This document shows positions 23,620 to 36,415 of a stretch of 64,000 nt of DNA, piece after piece. The stretch is from assembly GCA_013398295.1 (NCBI GenBank), contig VZSF01003332.1, positions 186,001-250,000 of the forward strand, given 5' to 3'. Positions within the stretch are counted from its first letter, which is position 1. Each line of letters starts with the position of its first letter. The notes under the pieces were generated by a model. That model did not search any database. It was not told where the DNA came from and saw only the letters and a program-made list of their open reading frames with translations. The stretch is from Chionis minor. Its lineage: Eukaryota; Chordata; Aves; Charadriiformes; Chionididae. A program made the translations under genes and the position numbers.

Positions 23620-24377
23620 TGTATTGGGTGACAATGTCAAAATGTTGGCAGCAGGGTATTCTCTGTGGGGAGAGGCCAGAGACTGCTGGCTGGAAACGGA
23701 CACTGCTGGTTCTGGCCAGCTTCAGCCAGTTTCAAAGGACACAGTGCAAGACATTTGTGAAGTCAACAGCCAAGCACCTTGGGGAAAACATACTTAGGAA
23801 AGTGCGAAACACCTGGGAAAAAAGAGTGTGAGAGACGTCCCTGTGGATACCAAGGCTGGAGAAGGAGAAGGAGGAGCTGCTCCAGGAGGTGCCCAGATTC
23901 TCCTGCAGCCCGTGGAGGAGACCATAGTGGAGCAGGTATCCACGCTGCAGCCCATGGAGGACCCCACACTGCAGAAATGGAAAAATGTGAGGAGGAAGGA
24001 GTGCCAGAGAGGAACAGTTTTGGGTTGGCCACAGCCTCCTTTTTCATCCCCCTGTGTTCCTCATGGGGGAGGAGTTAAAGGAGTTAAAGTAAAGAAGTAT
24101 CAAAAGAAGCCTAGAAAAGGGATGGAGGCAAGATGCTGGTTTTTTTGTTTGTTTGTTTCTCACTATCAAAATATAAGTTAATTGAGGATAAATTAAATAT
24201 TTTTTTCCCTAAGCTGAGTCTCTTTTGACCATGACAGTAAGTGGTAGGCAATACCCTTGTCTTTATCTTCACCCACAAGCATCTCAATTTTATTTTCTCC
24301 CTCTGTCCTTTTGAGGAGGGGGAGTGAGAGAGTGATTTACTAGGTATCTGGCAGCCAGCAAAGGTCAACCCACCACA
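23620..24377 (+). mobile_element. Solo LTR B, same family as A and C
   Basis: 758 bases starting TGTATTGGGTGACAATGTC and ending GTCAACCCACCACA, the reverse-complement ends of LTR A. The 3' third (AGTCTCTTTTGACC..., CTTTATCTTCACCC, a pyrimidine block, GAGGAGGGGGAGTGAGAGAG) parallels the 3' third of the ERVL-like LTR at 22761-23292, which supports plus as the sense strand. An ATTAAA lies at 24192-24197. Reiterated units with CTGCAGCCC(A/G)TGGAGGA occupy about 23905-23975. The flanks GCTGG and GGAGG match in only three of five bases, so the target-site duplication is eroded or the ends are slightly misplaced. Open frames inside are without viral protein motifs. Confidence 0.82.
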
Positions 24378-24578
24378 GGAGGTTTCATTATTCAAGTTGT
24401 ATATTTCCAATAGGCTATATGCATATATTTTACAAGCTAGAAGTATTTTGGTTTTCCTACTTTTAGTTACTTGAAGCATTGTGTATTATTATTAGTATAC
24501 AATAACAATTACTTTATTTGGTACCTACTGGTTTACCAACAATAGTTTTTGACATATGGTCTTTGTTTTGTCTGGTTT

Positions 24579-24613
<35 letters not shown>

Positions 24614-24625
24614 CAAGTTCTCCTA
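24378..24625. other. Sequence before the assembly gap, with poly-T
   Basis: AT-rich DNA ending in a T tract (about 24581-24606) and TTTCAAGTTCTCCTA just before the Ns. The last ~75 bases reappear, slightly altered, directly after the gap. Confidence 0.7.
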
Positions 24626-24831
24626 NNNNNNNNNNNNNNNNNNNNNNNNNNNNNNNNNNNNNNNNNNNNNNNNNNNNNNNNNNNNNNNNNNNNNNNNNNN
24701 NNNNNNNNNNNNNNNNNNNNNNNNNNNNNNNNNNNNNNNNNNNNNNNNNNNNNNNNNNNNNNNNNNNNNNNNNNNNNNNNNNNNNNNNNNNNNNNNNNNN
24801 NNNNNNNNNNNNNNNNNNNNNNNNNNNNNNN
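24626..24831. other. Assembly gap, 206 Ns
   Basis: A run of unknown bases. The sequence on the right side (24832-24903) repeats the sequence on the left side (about 24552-24625), including the poly-T and the TTTCAAGTTCTCCTA end, so the gap probably separates two readings of one homopolymer-rich locus. Confidence 0.95.
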
Positions 24832-26319
24832 ACATTTGGGTTTTGTTTTTTTTGGTTTTTTTTTTTTTTTTTTTTTTTTCTTTTAAAGTTTCAAGTTCTC
24901 CTATAAAATATGCTAAAAAATTATATTCTTTAAAAAGATCTAATTGGGTTATTTGAGACTAAAACCAAGAAAAAACTGGGATACAAAAATGTGAGGAGAG
25001 GCAGTGTAAAGAGAGAGAGTTTGTATCTCGCAGAAAAGAAAAAAGTCTAGTACAATATATGTCTTTCAGCTTTGCATGACATTAATAAGAATTTAAGATT
25101 ACCTGGAGCGTATCCTGTAATACCTTGTCATTGATAATGGTCGACAAAATGCAGAAAGAAAGTACCAGGAACATTTGGAATAAATATGGGATAAAGTTCC
25201 CTTTGGAAAGTCTTTATTTAGCATATCTATCCTCTTTAACATGGTTATTCAAAAATCCTGCAAATACATTAGGCTAGCTGTGTCAGAAAGGCAGAGATGT
25301 GAATGGATATTAATGGACTATCATACTTTTTTATGACAATACAGTAAATTATTCTTTATAAGAGACCACATTCATGGCACAATCATATGCTTAGCTTTAT
25401 AATACAGATGCTAAAGCAATTTATTTCTCCATTATTCCAGGCTTCTTCATGATCTAGTGTATAAGTGTGTGAAGATATTTCATTCACTCCTTCCTCCACA
25501 CATAAAACACATTTAAAAAAAAAAAGGATATGGGAAGAGTGAATCATTTTCACTTTTTGCACTTTATTTCATTAAAAATTTCTTTTTCTTTTAAGATTGT
25601 GCACTGTCTCCCTTTTACCTGAAAAGACTGTGAGAATAAAAAAGAAATCTGGTACGGGCAAAGTATTTCACCAGACATTAAAGTCTTTAGGCACAAAACA
25701 CACTAAAAGTATACAATATGTACCAGAATTAAAAAATCATGCCTTGAAAATAACTCTGCTAGAAACGGCTTTTAAATTTCATATGAAAACAGCTTTGCGA
25801 AGCAGTCCTTTCAAATGATTCATTGCCTATAGGGTTAGGTATTATGGGCAAGATAAACACATTCCATTTTGAATTTTTGGATTTCATTAGTTAAAAGCAT
25901 GGCATAAAAAATATTTTAATATGATTTTTATAAGTTTCCAATTACTCAAAACCTATTATTTGATTTAACTGAAGATTTTTGCGTATTTTGAGCCAGAGGA
26001 ATATGCAACACGTAGTTCTCAAGGTAAACAAGCAAATGGTGGAATCAAAGTCTGATGCATTCTAGGTGATTTGGTATCAACAGAATGGCTCTTAAATGCA
26101 GTTTCACTGTAAATTGAGTCATCACTGAAGCCCTATGTGTCTGACAGTATTGCTATCTAGCCACGTACCATGAACATGGAAACTGATACATAGAGAGTTG
26201 AGCTGTATTACACCTTCCTCCCAACAAGAAATACATCACTGCTAGAGTCACAGACAAAATTCTGAGACTTCTGACAGTCATTCAAAACAGCAGCATTGTC
26301 TTCTTCAAAATAGTCTTGT
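24832..26319. other. Sequence after the gap, no gene recognised
   Basis: Begins with the duplicated poly-T segment and continues as AT-rich DNA without recognisable genes or repeats. Confidence 0.6.
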
Positions 26320-27650
26320 TATAAGCCTGTGAAGCAGCAGCTAATCCTGGAAACCACTTCCACACACATGAAGGTCAGGAAAATCATCAGTAGTCAGCAA
26401 GGCTTCACCAGGGGAAAGTCATGCTTGTCCAACTTGATAAAATTATATGAAGAGACCGGCTTGATGTATGAGGGGAGAGCAGTCAACATTGGCTGCCTGG
26501 GCTTCATTAAGGCCTGGGGCAATGTCTCCCATAAATCTGCATAGACAAGCTTTTGAAGTCTGGACCAGATGAACAGACAGTAAGGCTGGTTAAAAACTGT
26601 CTGAATGGCTAGGTCCGGAGGCAGGCAATCAATGGCACAAAGTCTAGTTGGAGTCCAGTGACTAGGAGTGTGCTCCAGAGATCAATACTGGCTCCAGTCC
26701 TGTTTAACATCTCCATTAATGATCTGAATGATGGGGCAGAGTAAACTTCAAGTTTGTTGTTAACACAAAACTGGGAGGAGTGGCTGATATACCAGAGAGT
26801 CGTGCTACCATCTTGATGGATCTTAATAAGCTGGAAAAGTGGGCTGAGAGGAACCTCAGGAAGTTCAACAAGAAGTGCAAGGTCCTACACATGGGAGGAA
26901 CAAACCTGGGCACCAATATATGCTAGGAGCCACATAGATGAAAAGCAACCTGGCTGAAAAGGCTCTGAGTGTCTGGGTGGATACCAAGTTGGACAGGTGC
27001 CAGCAAGGTGCCCTTGCTGCAAAGAAGGCCAATGGTATCCTGGGTTGCATTAGGCAAAGCATTGCCAGCAGATCAAGGCAGGTGATCCTTCCCTTTATTA
27101 AGCACTGATGAGGCCATGCCTGGAGTCCTGTGTCCAATTCTGGGCTCCTCAGAATACGAGTGACATGGACATACTGGAGAGAGTCCAGCAAAGGGCTACA
27201 GAGATGACGAAGGGACAGGAGCATCTCTCCTATGAGAAAAGGCTGGGATGGCTGGGACAGCTGTTCAGCCTGGAGAACAGAAGGCTCAGGAGGGATCTCA
27301 TCAATATCTATAAATACCTGAGAGAAGGTTCTAAGGAAGATGGAGCCAGGCTCTTTTCAGTGGTGCCTAGTGACAGGACCAGAGGCAATGGGCACAATGT
27401 GAAACATAGGAGGTTCTGTCTGAACATTGGGAAACACTTTCTCACTGTGAGGGTTACATACATTGTCGCTGTTAGGGTGACAGGTTGCCTTTGGAGGTTG
27501 TGGAATGTCCATCCTTGGAGATACTGAAAAGCTATCTGGACATGGAACTGGGCAACTGGCAGTAGGTGGCCCTGACTGAGCAAGGGGATTGGACCCGAAG
27601 ACTGTCCAGAGATTCCTTCCATTCACAACCATTCCGTGACTCTATGATTT
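26320..27650 (+). mobile_element. CR1 LINE fragment, plus strand
   Basis: Forward CR1 from the reverse-transcriptase region to a diverged 3' terminus (CCATTCCGTGACTCTATGAT near 27629-27648). The opening frame holds SSQQGFTRGKSCLSNLIKLYEE (26329-26544). The catalytic FADD position reads FVVN at 26753-26764, preceded by an in-frame stop, so both paired Asp are lost. The ORF2 C-terminal part (27108-27527) keeps 'LERVQQRATEMTKGQEHL' and 'LENRRLRRDLINIYKYL'. A 5'-truncated, frameshifted, inactive copy. Confidence 0.93.
27108..27527 (+). pseudogene. CR1 ORF2 C-terminal remnant
   Basis: A 139-codon frame corresponding to the end of CR1 ORF2: the WAPQN...DILERVQQRATEM block, the EHLSYEKRL and LFSLENRRL blocks, INIYKYL and the SVVPSDRTRGNGH block. 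This domain follows the reverse transcriptase in CR1 elements and its exact biochemical role is not clear to me. The frame changes near its 3' end, where a 3' segment is altered by a short insertion (VTYIVAVRVTG). Confidence 0.85.
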
Positions 27651-30600
27651 GCTGACTGTGACTCATGTGACTCTGTGAAGCCATGATGTATAAGAAGAAC
27701 TGGATTTTCTCTTTCCTTTGACCATCAGCTGAATATTATTTTGAAATAACCAGAAAGGGGGCACTTGTAAGTTTTATGAAACAGTTTTTAGGTTAGCAAA
27801 AAAAAAAGATTATCTACCACAAAGTTCCACCTTATAGACCTGTCAGTCCTACAGATACTCACTCTTGACTTTGAGCAAAGTTTATCTGTTGGACTAAGAC
27901 TACAACTTTGCAAGGTTGGATTAATTTGTTTTCAGCTCAGAGCAACAGTTATTTTAGCTGGGAATTTTTTATCACAATAAGATTTCTTTCCCAATAAGTT
28001 TCTGAATGTATTGAATAATCATGTATTTGAAAAGGGGAAAACCAAGCTCTTTTTAAAGAGAAGAAAAAGAACAAGAAAAATAATCATAATAGGACAGTAT
28101 CTTTATGACAAAGGGATAATATGAGTATGAAAAAATCTACAGGGAGAGAAACTGAATGAAAAAGAGAGACAGAACAAGAGACTGAGCATGAAATCCAGCA
28201 AAGATTCTTGCTGTGAAACAAAAATTGTATCCTCCAAATAGTTCACAGGTAAGTTTTTATAGTGTCTTGATTGAGCAATGCACTTATTTTGCACTCTATT
28301 TAGTTTGTTGTGATGAGAAAGAGAAGTAGGGTGAGAAAAATGAAATTGAATATCCATCGTAATAGCAAATGAAGAAGGTAGCAATGTATATATTAATAAA
28401 GAAGAAAATCTAAGTCACATATGACTGATTTCTAAGTCTGATTGTCTTCCAGAGGTCACAGAGCAAAAAGGTGGTAGTAGTTCTTTCTGAAAATCTCCAT
28501 TTGTGATATTGTGGTGTAACATGAACTTAGAATAATGTTTTTCATATTTTAATCTATAAGCAGATTATGAAGATTTTTTTTTTTTTCATGCTTTGAACTA
28601 CCACAGAATTTTTCAGTATCAAATCACACATTTTTCCTTTGCTTATATAGGTAGCAATGAAACAGAAATTCCAAAAGGAAAGACACTTCAGGAAACAGGA
28701 AAAGTTGAAAATTGTTAAGGCTTGTGCAGTTTTAAATTTACTACAAAGAAAGTATACAGAAATTCAGAATGTAACAGCTAAAACTCACATATTCCAGAAT
28801 AACCACAATATGAATTTGTTACTAGAGTTTTTGTGTGTATGCCTGTATTGACATGGAAATTAAGAGAAATTCTAATTGCTCTCTCTAATTATACGAAGAT
28901 TGTCTTACATGTCTCTTACCATTTACTGCCATTGGCAGCATCATCATACTTTTTCAAAGTTGGAGAATTTGTGGTGGAGATAATGCCATCTGAGTGTTCT
29001 TGATCCTTCCTATAGAAAGAATGCATGCTATGGTAAGCATTTTTTTTATCTACACTGTTAAAAAGAAAACTATCCCATTGTATTTTTACATAAGGACTTA
29101 TTTTCTAAACACTGATTTTAAGTGTCACTTCTTTTATGGTCCTTATCTGTTGGAAGGAAAAAACAAAGCAAAACAAAAGAGCACTTGAAGTTTAGTCCTG
29201 GAATATAGCCTTTGTAAGACAACAGAGAGTGACGAATAGACCATTTTATACCCCATTCTCTTTGAATTAGCACCTTAATACTTATTTTTAGAGCATTTTT
29301 AGCAAAAACATATATTTCTATATGACATAATTATTTATCAGGTGTGCTAACTTCCTTTGACAAAACCTTCACATTTTCTACAAAAACCACTGGTGAAGTA
29401 TTAGGTGACCTGTATCTCTCAGGCACAGAAAGCTTTTCCCTTGAGGTTGATTATTTGGCTTCCCGAATATGTCATTCTAAAGAACAGCAGATACATCTTC
29501 CAGATTCAATTACAGAGAGGCAACACCATCATTTCTTCTTAATAAAACAGTTTATCTTGTATTGTGACAATCAGGAAAGCCAATCCTAATGAACAAAATG
29601 TCAAGCATATGGGGGTAGGGGAGATAGCCGAAATGGCTCATCAGGTCAAGATATGCAGCAATCCAGCCCAGGAAAATTAAACAGCAAGCAATTATTGTTT
29701 GCAAGACTGGGCTCATCTGCACACACATTAAATTTATTGTTTTAATTTACTTTTAAGTAAAAATATAACTTATTGGGTTTTAATACATCACTTGTCTTTA
29801 ATAAATCTGTCGCGATTGTGTGTTCATCATATAGGACTTTGAGAAGTAATCTTACCGTCTAGGGAGAACACAGCTAAATCATTGTTTAATGTTTGTAATG
29901 TACATATTACATATATGCAATAATATTTTGGCATTTAGTCATAGCATTTGCCTTGAATGAAGGTATGCAAAAATTACTGCATCTTTCCTACATGTTATGT
30001 TACAGTATATATAGTATATATAGTAACTTGTGACTATGTAAAGCCATATGATATTTGAAGTGGCTAATATTCAATAAATTAATGACGAGTGTTTACAGAA
30101 CAGGATTCAAGTGGCTGGAATCTAAATATTTGAGAAGGAATTAGGAATCATAATTTGAAATTAGAGTAACAGTTATAAACCTTTTTCTCTGATCTTCTGT
30201 GAGGCCTTGGGGGGGTAAATTAAAAAACAAAACCAACCCAAAACAGAACAGACAGTACTCAGAGGCACTAGGAACCACTATTGTATTGCACTGCCTGCAC
30301 AGCTTTATGCAGCAATTCAGAGTGTGGCAAGAAATGTGGGGTTTTTTCTACAGAACATCATCTGTAAAGTTTTATAAATGTTCTTGCTCTGCAGTCAGGT
30401 AAAACAAAGACCTTTTGAAGTATCTTACAACAAACAAGACACTAGACTAGTCAACTGACTAAAGATTTTCCTGAGCCTCTTGGCCTAAATTTTAGTACTA
30501 TTTTTCCCATTTTTGACAAGGGAAAAAGATCAAATAATCAGTCTCCTGATAGTACTTCTTTTCTGAAAGGTAGAAGGAGAGGAAGTAGATGAACAAGCTC

Positions 30601-32774
30601 AAACTTGCTCTCTCCAGAAGAAAGTATTCCACCTTGTATTAATGTGGAATAAGTACACTGCTATAGCTTTGTCTTGAGTTTTCTGTCTCATGACTGAGAG
30701 TCCAGCCAGATCTGTCATTTTGCAACCCAGTGGGTAGGAGTATGTACAAAGAAATGTGAATTCACTTTGAGACTGAAAGGCCTTTTCTGCTCCACTCCCT
30801 GCCCCCCAGGTGGGAATTCAAATCAAATAGGAAGAAATAAAAACGTCCATGTTTAATTTTGATTTCTGTGAAGAACCTTGGACTTTGTTCAGGCATTTAG
30901 TAAAGTGATTTCAGATCTCGGCAGCTACTGGATTTTAAGACAAAATAGGCTGAAGTTTTTTTGAAGAGATTTTGTGGTTATTTTAATTAGTAGTTCTATC
31001 CTGAAGCTAAAATGACAAAAGCTACTGAAATTGCACTGAGATACCAGTGCTCCTGTGAGCAAATCTTCCTGCCACCATTTCCTGCATAAAACTTTATTTA
31101 ACTCAAACATCAACTTGAAGCACAGGAAGTGGATCTAGATGGAAGTGGTAGGGAACACTGTTTCCCACAAGAGTGTTTCCCACTAACTCAAGTGGAGATT
31201 AGCACAAGCAACTAGTCAGGGGTTATCATAATCTCAAGAACCTTTTTTTTTTCTGTCTATGCCTTCATCTTGGAAGTGTAGGGAATTTACAGATGCAATG
31301 AGGATTTATAACATCTAGTACGTTTGCCAAAATTACTTTCCACTGAAGGGAACACGAATTAAAAACTCTAGTCATGTTGCCATGGTGCTTGGCTTTAACC
31401 GGATCCTTGTAAGAGACTAGGCGTAAGCATTAATTATTTGGTTTTTTTTAAAAAAAATGAACGTTCATGTTAATAGTTCTTGGGTACTAAAGAAAGAGGA
31501 GCCTCTAAACTGTAAATTTGCTTTCTCATGACTTTCTTCAGAACTTTACAGATTCTGAATTTTAAAAATACTGCAGTACAATAAAAAAGGCAATGAAGTT
31601 AGAAAAATAATAAAAACAATCAAGAAGCTTGTGGAAAGAATAGCATGCTACTGCTACTTTATCATAATTTATTTTGTACCTTGAATGAGATTATAAATGC
31701 AGCAAAATAATTTGCTGGTTTGTATGCTATTTATTCAGTTGCCATGCCTAGAATGCACAATACTTTATCCTTCTATTGTGTTTTAGTCCTTTCATTGTTC
31801 AGATCTAGAGAATAAACACATCATTATCATTACAATCCAGGACAGGAAACGGGTAAGTCAGAAATTAAAAAAATCTTTGATGTCCATTTTTCCATACAAT
31901 ATGTAAAGTTGCTAAAGAAGACGTGTGCAAACTACCTTGATTCAATTTGCGCACAGGAAGTCAGAGACAGAGATATCATTGTGGTGCCTAGGGGAAGGTC
32001 ATGTTAGAAGTGCACAGCCTGATTTAGAGCTGAAGGCCATCACACATCTGGACTTATCAGAATTTCAGAGTGGAATGATGGAGTGCATTTCAGGCTGCAA
32101 GCACTGCAGTAAGGACAGTTCTTTTTCCGATAAAAACTGAATAAAAGGTTGTAAATTTATAGTGCCACCTTCTCGCTTTCTTTCTCTCTCATTCTCTCTG
32201 CCTTTCCCCACTTCTATTTTCCCTCATTCCTCCTAGCAAAAATACACAGGGTAATTTTTTAATAGATAAAAAAGAAAAGAAAACAAAAAAAACCCCCAAC
32301 CCATAAATTTACATTCAGACAGAATCCTTAGTATTTGGACCTGCTTTCGTTCTTATACAATACAGGTTTAATTATTTTATTTTTTTTTTAGCAGAACTGA
32401 CTGCAGATCTTGGATAATTAAACACTCTCATTGGTCAAGTAGTTGCAAAGCATTAGAGGTAGTACAAAAAGAAAGCAAGAGCACTCTAGTATGTTTTGGT
32501 GTCCTTTAAAGCATTTCAGGATCTTACACATTGTGTATGCACATAACACGAGCATCTTTCATGGTCTTTCTCCTCTCATAAATACTAAATAGAATTCACT
32601 ATGAAGGAAAAAGAGGGCAATTATTACACCAGTCAATACATACGAATTCCCTTTCCAAATGTTGTAAGGTGTGTGTTTTTTTCTTCTTTTAAGGTAACCT
32701 ACATTTTTAATATCTTGAAATGTTCTTGCAACTTGACATAATTATTTTAATGAAATAACAGTTGTTCCATGACA
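27651..32774. other. Non-repetitive AT-rich DNA, no gene recognised
   Basis: About 5.1 kb. I see no gene, RNA gene or recent transposon. Minor items are a T run at about 28569-28583, a TATATAG repeat around 30005-30023, and A- or T-rich stretches near 31440 and 32380. Open frames are at most 93 codons. Confidence 0.6.
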
Positions 32775-33575
32775 ATCTCATGATCTTCAACAAGGCCAAG
32801 TGCAATGTCCTGCACCTGGGTTGGGGCAATCTGAAGCACCCATACAGGCTGGGCAGAGAATGAATTGAGAGCAGCCCTGAGGAGAGGGACTTGGGAGTGT
32901 TGGTTGATAATAAGCTCAACAGGAGCCAGCAGTGCATGCCTGCAGCCCAGAAGGCCAACTGCATCCTGGGCTGTATCAAAAGCAGTGTGGCCAGCAGGTC
33001 AAGGGAGGTGATTCTGCCCCTCTACTCAGTTCTGGTGAGACCCCATGGGGAGTACTGAATCTGGCTTTGGAGTCCTCAGCACAAGAAGAACACGAACCTG
33101 CTGAAGCGGGTCCAGAGGAGGACCATAAAGATCATCAGAGGGCTGTAGCACCTCTCCAATGAAGACAGGCTGAGAGAGTTGGGGTTGTTCAGCCTGGAGA
33201 AGGGCAGGCTCGAGGGACACCTTATAACAGCCTTCCAGTATCTGAAAGAAGCCTGCAAGAAAGCTGTAGAGGGACTGTAGTGCTGTAGCTGCAAGGGTTT
33301 GTAGTGATAGGATGAGGGGTAATGGCTTCAAGCTGGAAGAGGGTAGATTTAGAACAGATATTAGGAAGGAATTTTTCACTATGAGGCTGGTGAGACACTG
33401 GAACAGGTTGTGCAGGGAATTTGTGGAAGCCCTATCCCTGGAAGTGTTCCAGGCCAGGTTGGATGAGGCTTTGAGCAACCTGGTCTATCAGAGGCATCCT
33501 TGCCCATGGCAGCGGGTTGGAACTAGATGATCTTTAAGGTCCCTTACAGCTCCAATCTTTTTATGATTCTGTAGC
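32775..33575 (+). mobile_element. CR1 LINE 3' fragment, plus strand
   Basis: Starts just beyond the catalytic region at the CR1 'TTCAACAAGGCCAAGTGCAA' block (the FNKAKC...LHLGWG part of ORF2) and runs through the C-terminal region to GGTCCCTTACAGCTCC and a diverged terminus near 33573. Several in-frame stops are present. The closest match inside the window is the CR1 at 42490-43859, which shares the GTTGGGGCAAT version of the block, so both probably belong to one CR1 subfamily. Confidence 0.92.
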
Positions 33576-34705
33576 ACCAGATGAACGTTACTAAACATTA
33601 TAGAGGAAGCAATATGGTCTTTGTTTTTTCAGGTTTTTGTTGTTGTTTGCTTTGGTTTGTGTTTTGTTCTTTTTTTCCTGGCCTCTTTTTCTTTCAATGA
33701 CAGCTATATCAGAAGTGTATCTCTTTTTACTTATTAGTGAGAATTTTAAAAGATGATAATCTTCCTTAGGGTTGGTGTTCATATAACTACAGTGTGGAGA
33801 GTACTAAAAGTCATTATCTACTGCATAGGTTAGTACTGCAGAGTTAGGTGTGAGTGATATTTTTTATAAGAAAGGTGACTTATGCAACTTCTTCCATAAG
33901 CACAGTGATTGGACGTACCCTTTTTTGTCTATGCATTTTTAAATATGTATGAACTTTTATATACATCAGTAGGCAAATACTTACTTGTGGCAGCACTTTG
34001 GTGAATCTATTTTGGTAAACAAGGTGGAGACCATAATCAGATAAAGAAAAGGCACTGTAAAAAATCAAAAGCCTCGAGTAAAGCTTCTCAGATCTGCCTA
34101 CATAATTGTTAATATATTTATGGATGGGTTTTGCTTTTTTTTAGAAAAAGAGCTTCACAATAGTCCGTCCAAACTATACTGTTACCATTAATGTCTTTTA
34201 CTGCAGCAGATCTTCAATGTAGCTGTTAAATTTTGACAAGGGGAGTTATTGTGTTTGATAGGAAACTATGAAAGTTTATATATTAATGAGCTAATATTTG
34301 CACAAATGAACTATTTGAGAAAACTTATTGTTGAGATTTTATTCTTGTGTGTTCCTATAAAACCAAGGGGAAAAAAATGAAAACGAAATAAAACAAAACA
34401 CCCTCACCCAAAACAAGAGAAGTTGTATATTATCCCTTCTGCTGAACTAATTAAGGATTAAAACAAAATGGGAAGTTTGGAAGACAATTAACCTTCTCTT
34501 ATCATAAATATGTATTCAGTATTGCTGCGTAGATCAATGCAGTCCTGGGCAGTAAACTGATGCACTGCATACAGAATTGAAGCTGATACAATAAAACTTT
34601 ACTGAGAATGCACATGCACAGTAAGCAATCTTCATGCATGAAAAAGTCAGCTTTACAAAGTGTGCATGTGTATGAGGTTTTCCAAATATTTCCAAATGGA
34701 ATTTT

Positions 34706-34789
34706 CCTGATTTTTTTTTTACCACTTTTTTCTCTCTCTTTTTTCTTTTCTTTTTTCTTTTTTTTTTTCCTCTCTCTTCTCTTTCTCTT
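34706..34789. repeat. Pyrimidine-rich tract
   Basis: About 84 bases, almost entirely T and C, with T runs and CTCTCT blocks. Minus-strand frames rich in Lys, Arg and Glu crossing it are composition effects. Confidence 0.8.
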
Positions 34790-36335
34790 GGGCAAAATAT
34801 TATTTCCTGTGTTTCCTAGTAGCCCCTAATAAATTTACTTTTAAGCAATGCTTTAAAATTTATTTTCAAAATACTGATATATTTCTATAACAGAAAAGAT
34901 TTTTTTTTTTCTATTCAAACTGTGAAAGCAAGCTTAAATCAAGAACTCATCATAGCTTCTATCCTCAGGATCACACTGTGATACTAATCTCCCTTGAAGA
35001 AACTGTTCCTTACTCAGAGAAAAAGATGGCTGTTCAACAGTTTCAGCCTGTTTCTCACACTACACAGTCTGCTCATCTTCAGAACGAAAAGGCAAAAGAC
35101 TGGGTCTAAATGTCATTCTTAACTCTTGCATTTTCCTTGTAAATGGTTAAATTATTATAGAGTCACAGGAAAACACTAATATTTTTCTTCTTTCCCTTTT
35201 GAATAGAATAGGATTTTTTAAATAATCATTTAATCTTAAAATTATATACCATAATACTGGGAATACACGCAATTTTTATTTTGCAAACAGATAGTTCTTT
35301 TTTCCTGGCAAGCAAATATAGTCATCTAGGATTTTTCTGAAGCAAGGGTCAGTAATCTCTATAACAGATTTCTAAGAGAAAAGTGTTCCTTAGACACCTG
35401 AAGCCTTTGTAAAAGGCAGACAAAACTATCTTATTAAAAAAGAAATATATACTAAATAGTCAAAGCTTATGCATTACAAATGCAAGACATTAGTTCTAGT
35501 TCTCATTTACATATGCATATTTATTTGATATTCTTTAATTGCATCTAACCTCATAGAAAATGACAAGTTTCTTTTGTTTCCTTAGTTTGGTAGAGAAATG
35601 TCATGATGTGAAAACATGACTGCATCTACTTGTATCAAGTAAGAAATGAATTTTGGCTGAACTGAAATACTTGACGTTATGAGGTTTACATCTTCAGAAG
35701 TTATTTCCGACTAAATTTTTCTATTAATGGCTTGTTGGAAGTCATGCTTATTTCATCAAAAAAGATCCATCCCCTCTGCTTATAGCACTATACAAATATT
35801 TTTCTCATTTTGTGACATTCCTAAGTCATGTAAACAGTATCAGAAATCAAAAATCTCCCTTAATGTTTTTTCACAGTTTCCATCATTTTCTAATTTAATT
35901 CTTTAAGTTCTTTAAGACAAATTTCAACTTGTTTATTTATGGCAATAAACGGATCAGTACCAAGGAAAAGATTTTCGTACTACTCATGATAGAAGACATT
36001 TCATATTGCCGTATCTTCTCTTAGGCCAATTAACTACCCAATTAAAGAATGTGTGAGCATGCTATCTTCCAGCCTAATGATAGACAGATAAAGCAGAAAT
36101 GTGCTAATATACTCAGAGTTCTCTTCTACACATCAGTGCAGGAAATTAAAGATAAAACACTTGATTACACAGACATGCACATGGGTAAGATATTGAATAT
36201 GGCACAGTCATCAAAAGAAATGCCATATGGAAACCCATATGGCTCTATAGACAAGTACTAACAGATTTAAGAATTGCTCTGCTTAAAAAATGAAAAGGCA
36301 AAGCATTTTCACTAACAAAGAACCACCTCACAGAA

Positions 36336-36415
36336 AAACACAAGGGAAAGAAAAGGAAGGCAAGAGAAGACAAGGAAATAGAAAAGGAAAAAGGAAAGGA
36401 AGAAAGGAAAGCAAA
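36336..36415. repeat. Purine-rich (GGAAA)n tract
   Basis: About 80 bases, mostly A and G in GGAAA/GAAAA units with occasional C or T. Diverged microsatellite. Confidence 0.8.

Noticed and set aside
23763..24181. Several 94-117-codon frames on both strands
   Set aside because: They lie within LTR B, overlap one another and contain only its reiterated units, with no retroviral protein motif.
30001..30025. TATATAG repeat with GTTAC...GTAAC flanks, considered as a small inverted-repeat element
   Set aside because: The arms are only five bases around simple TA-rich sequence.
33026..33478. 150-codon minus-strand frame
   Set aside because: Antisense of a plus-strand CR1.
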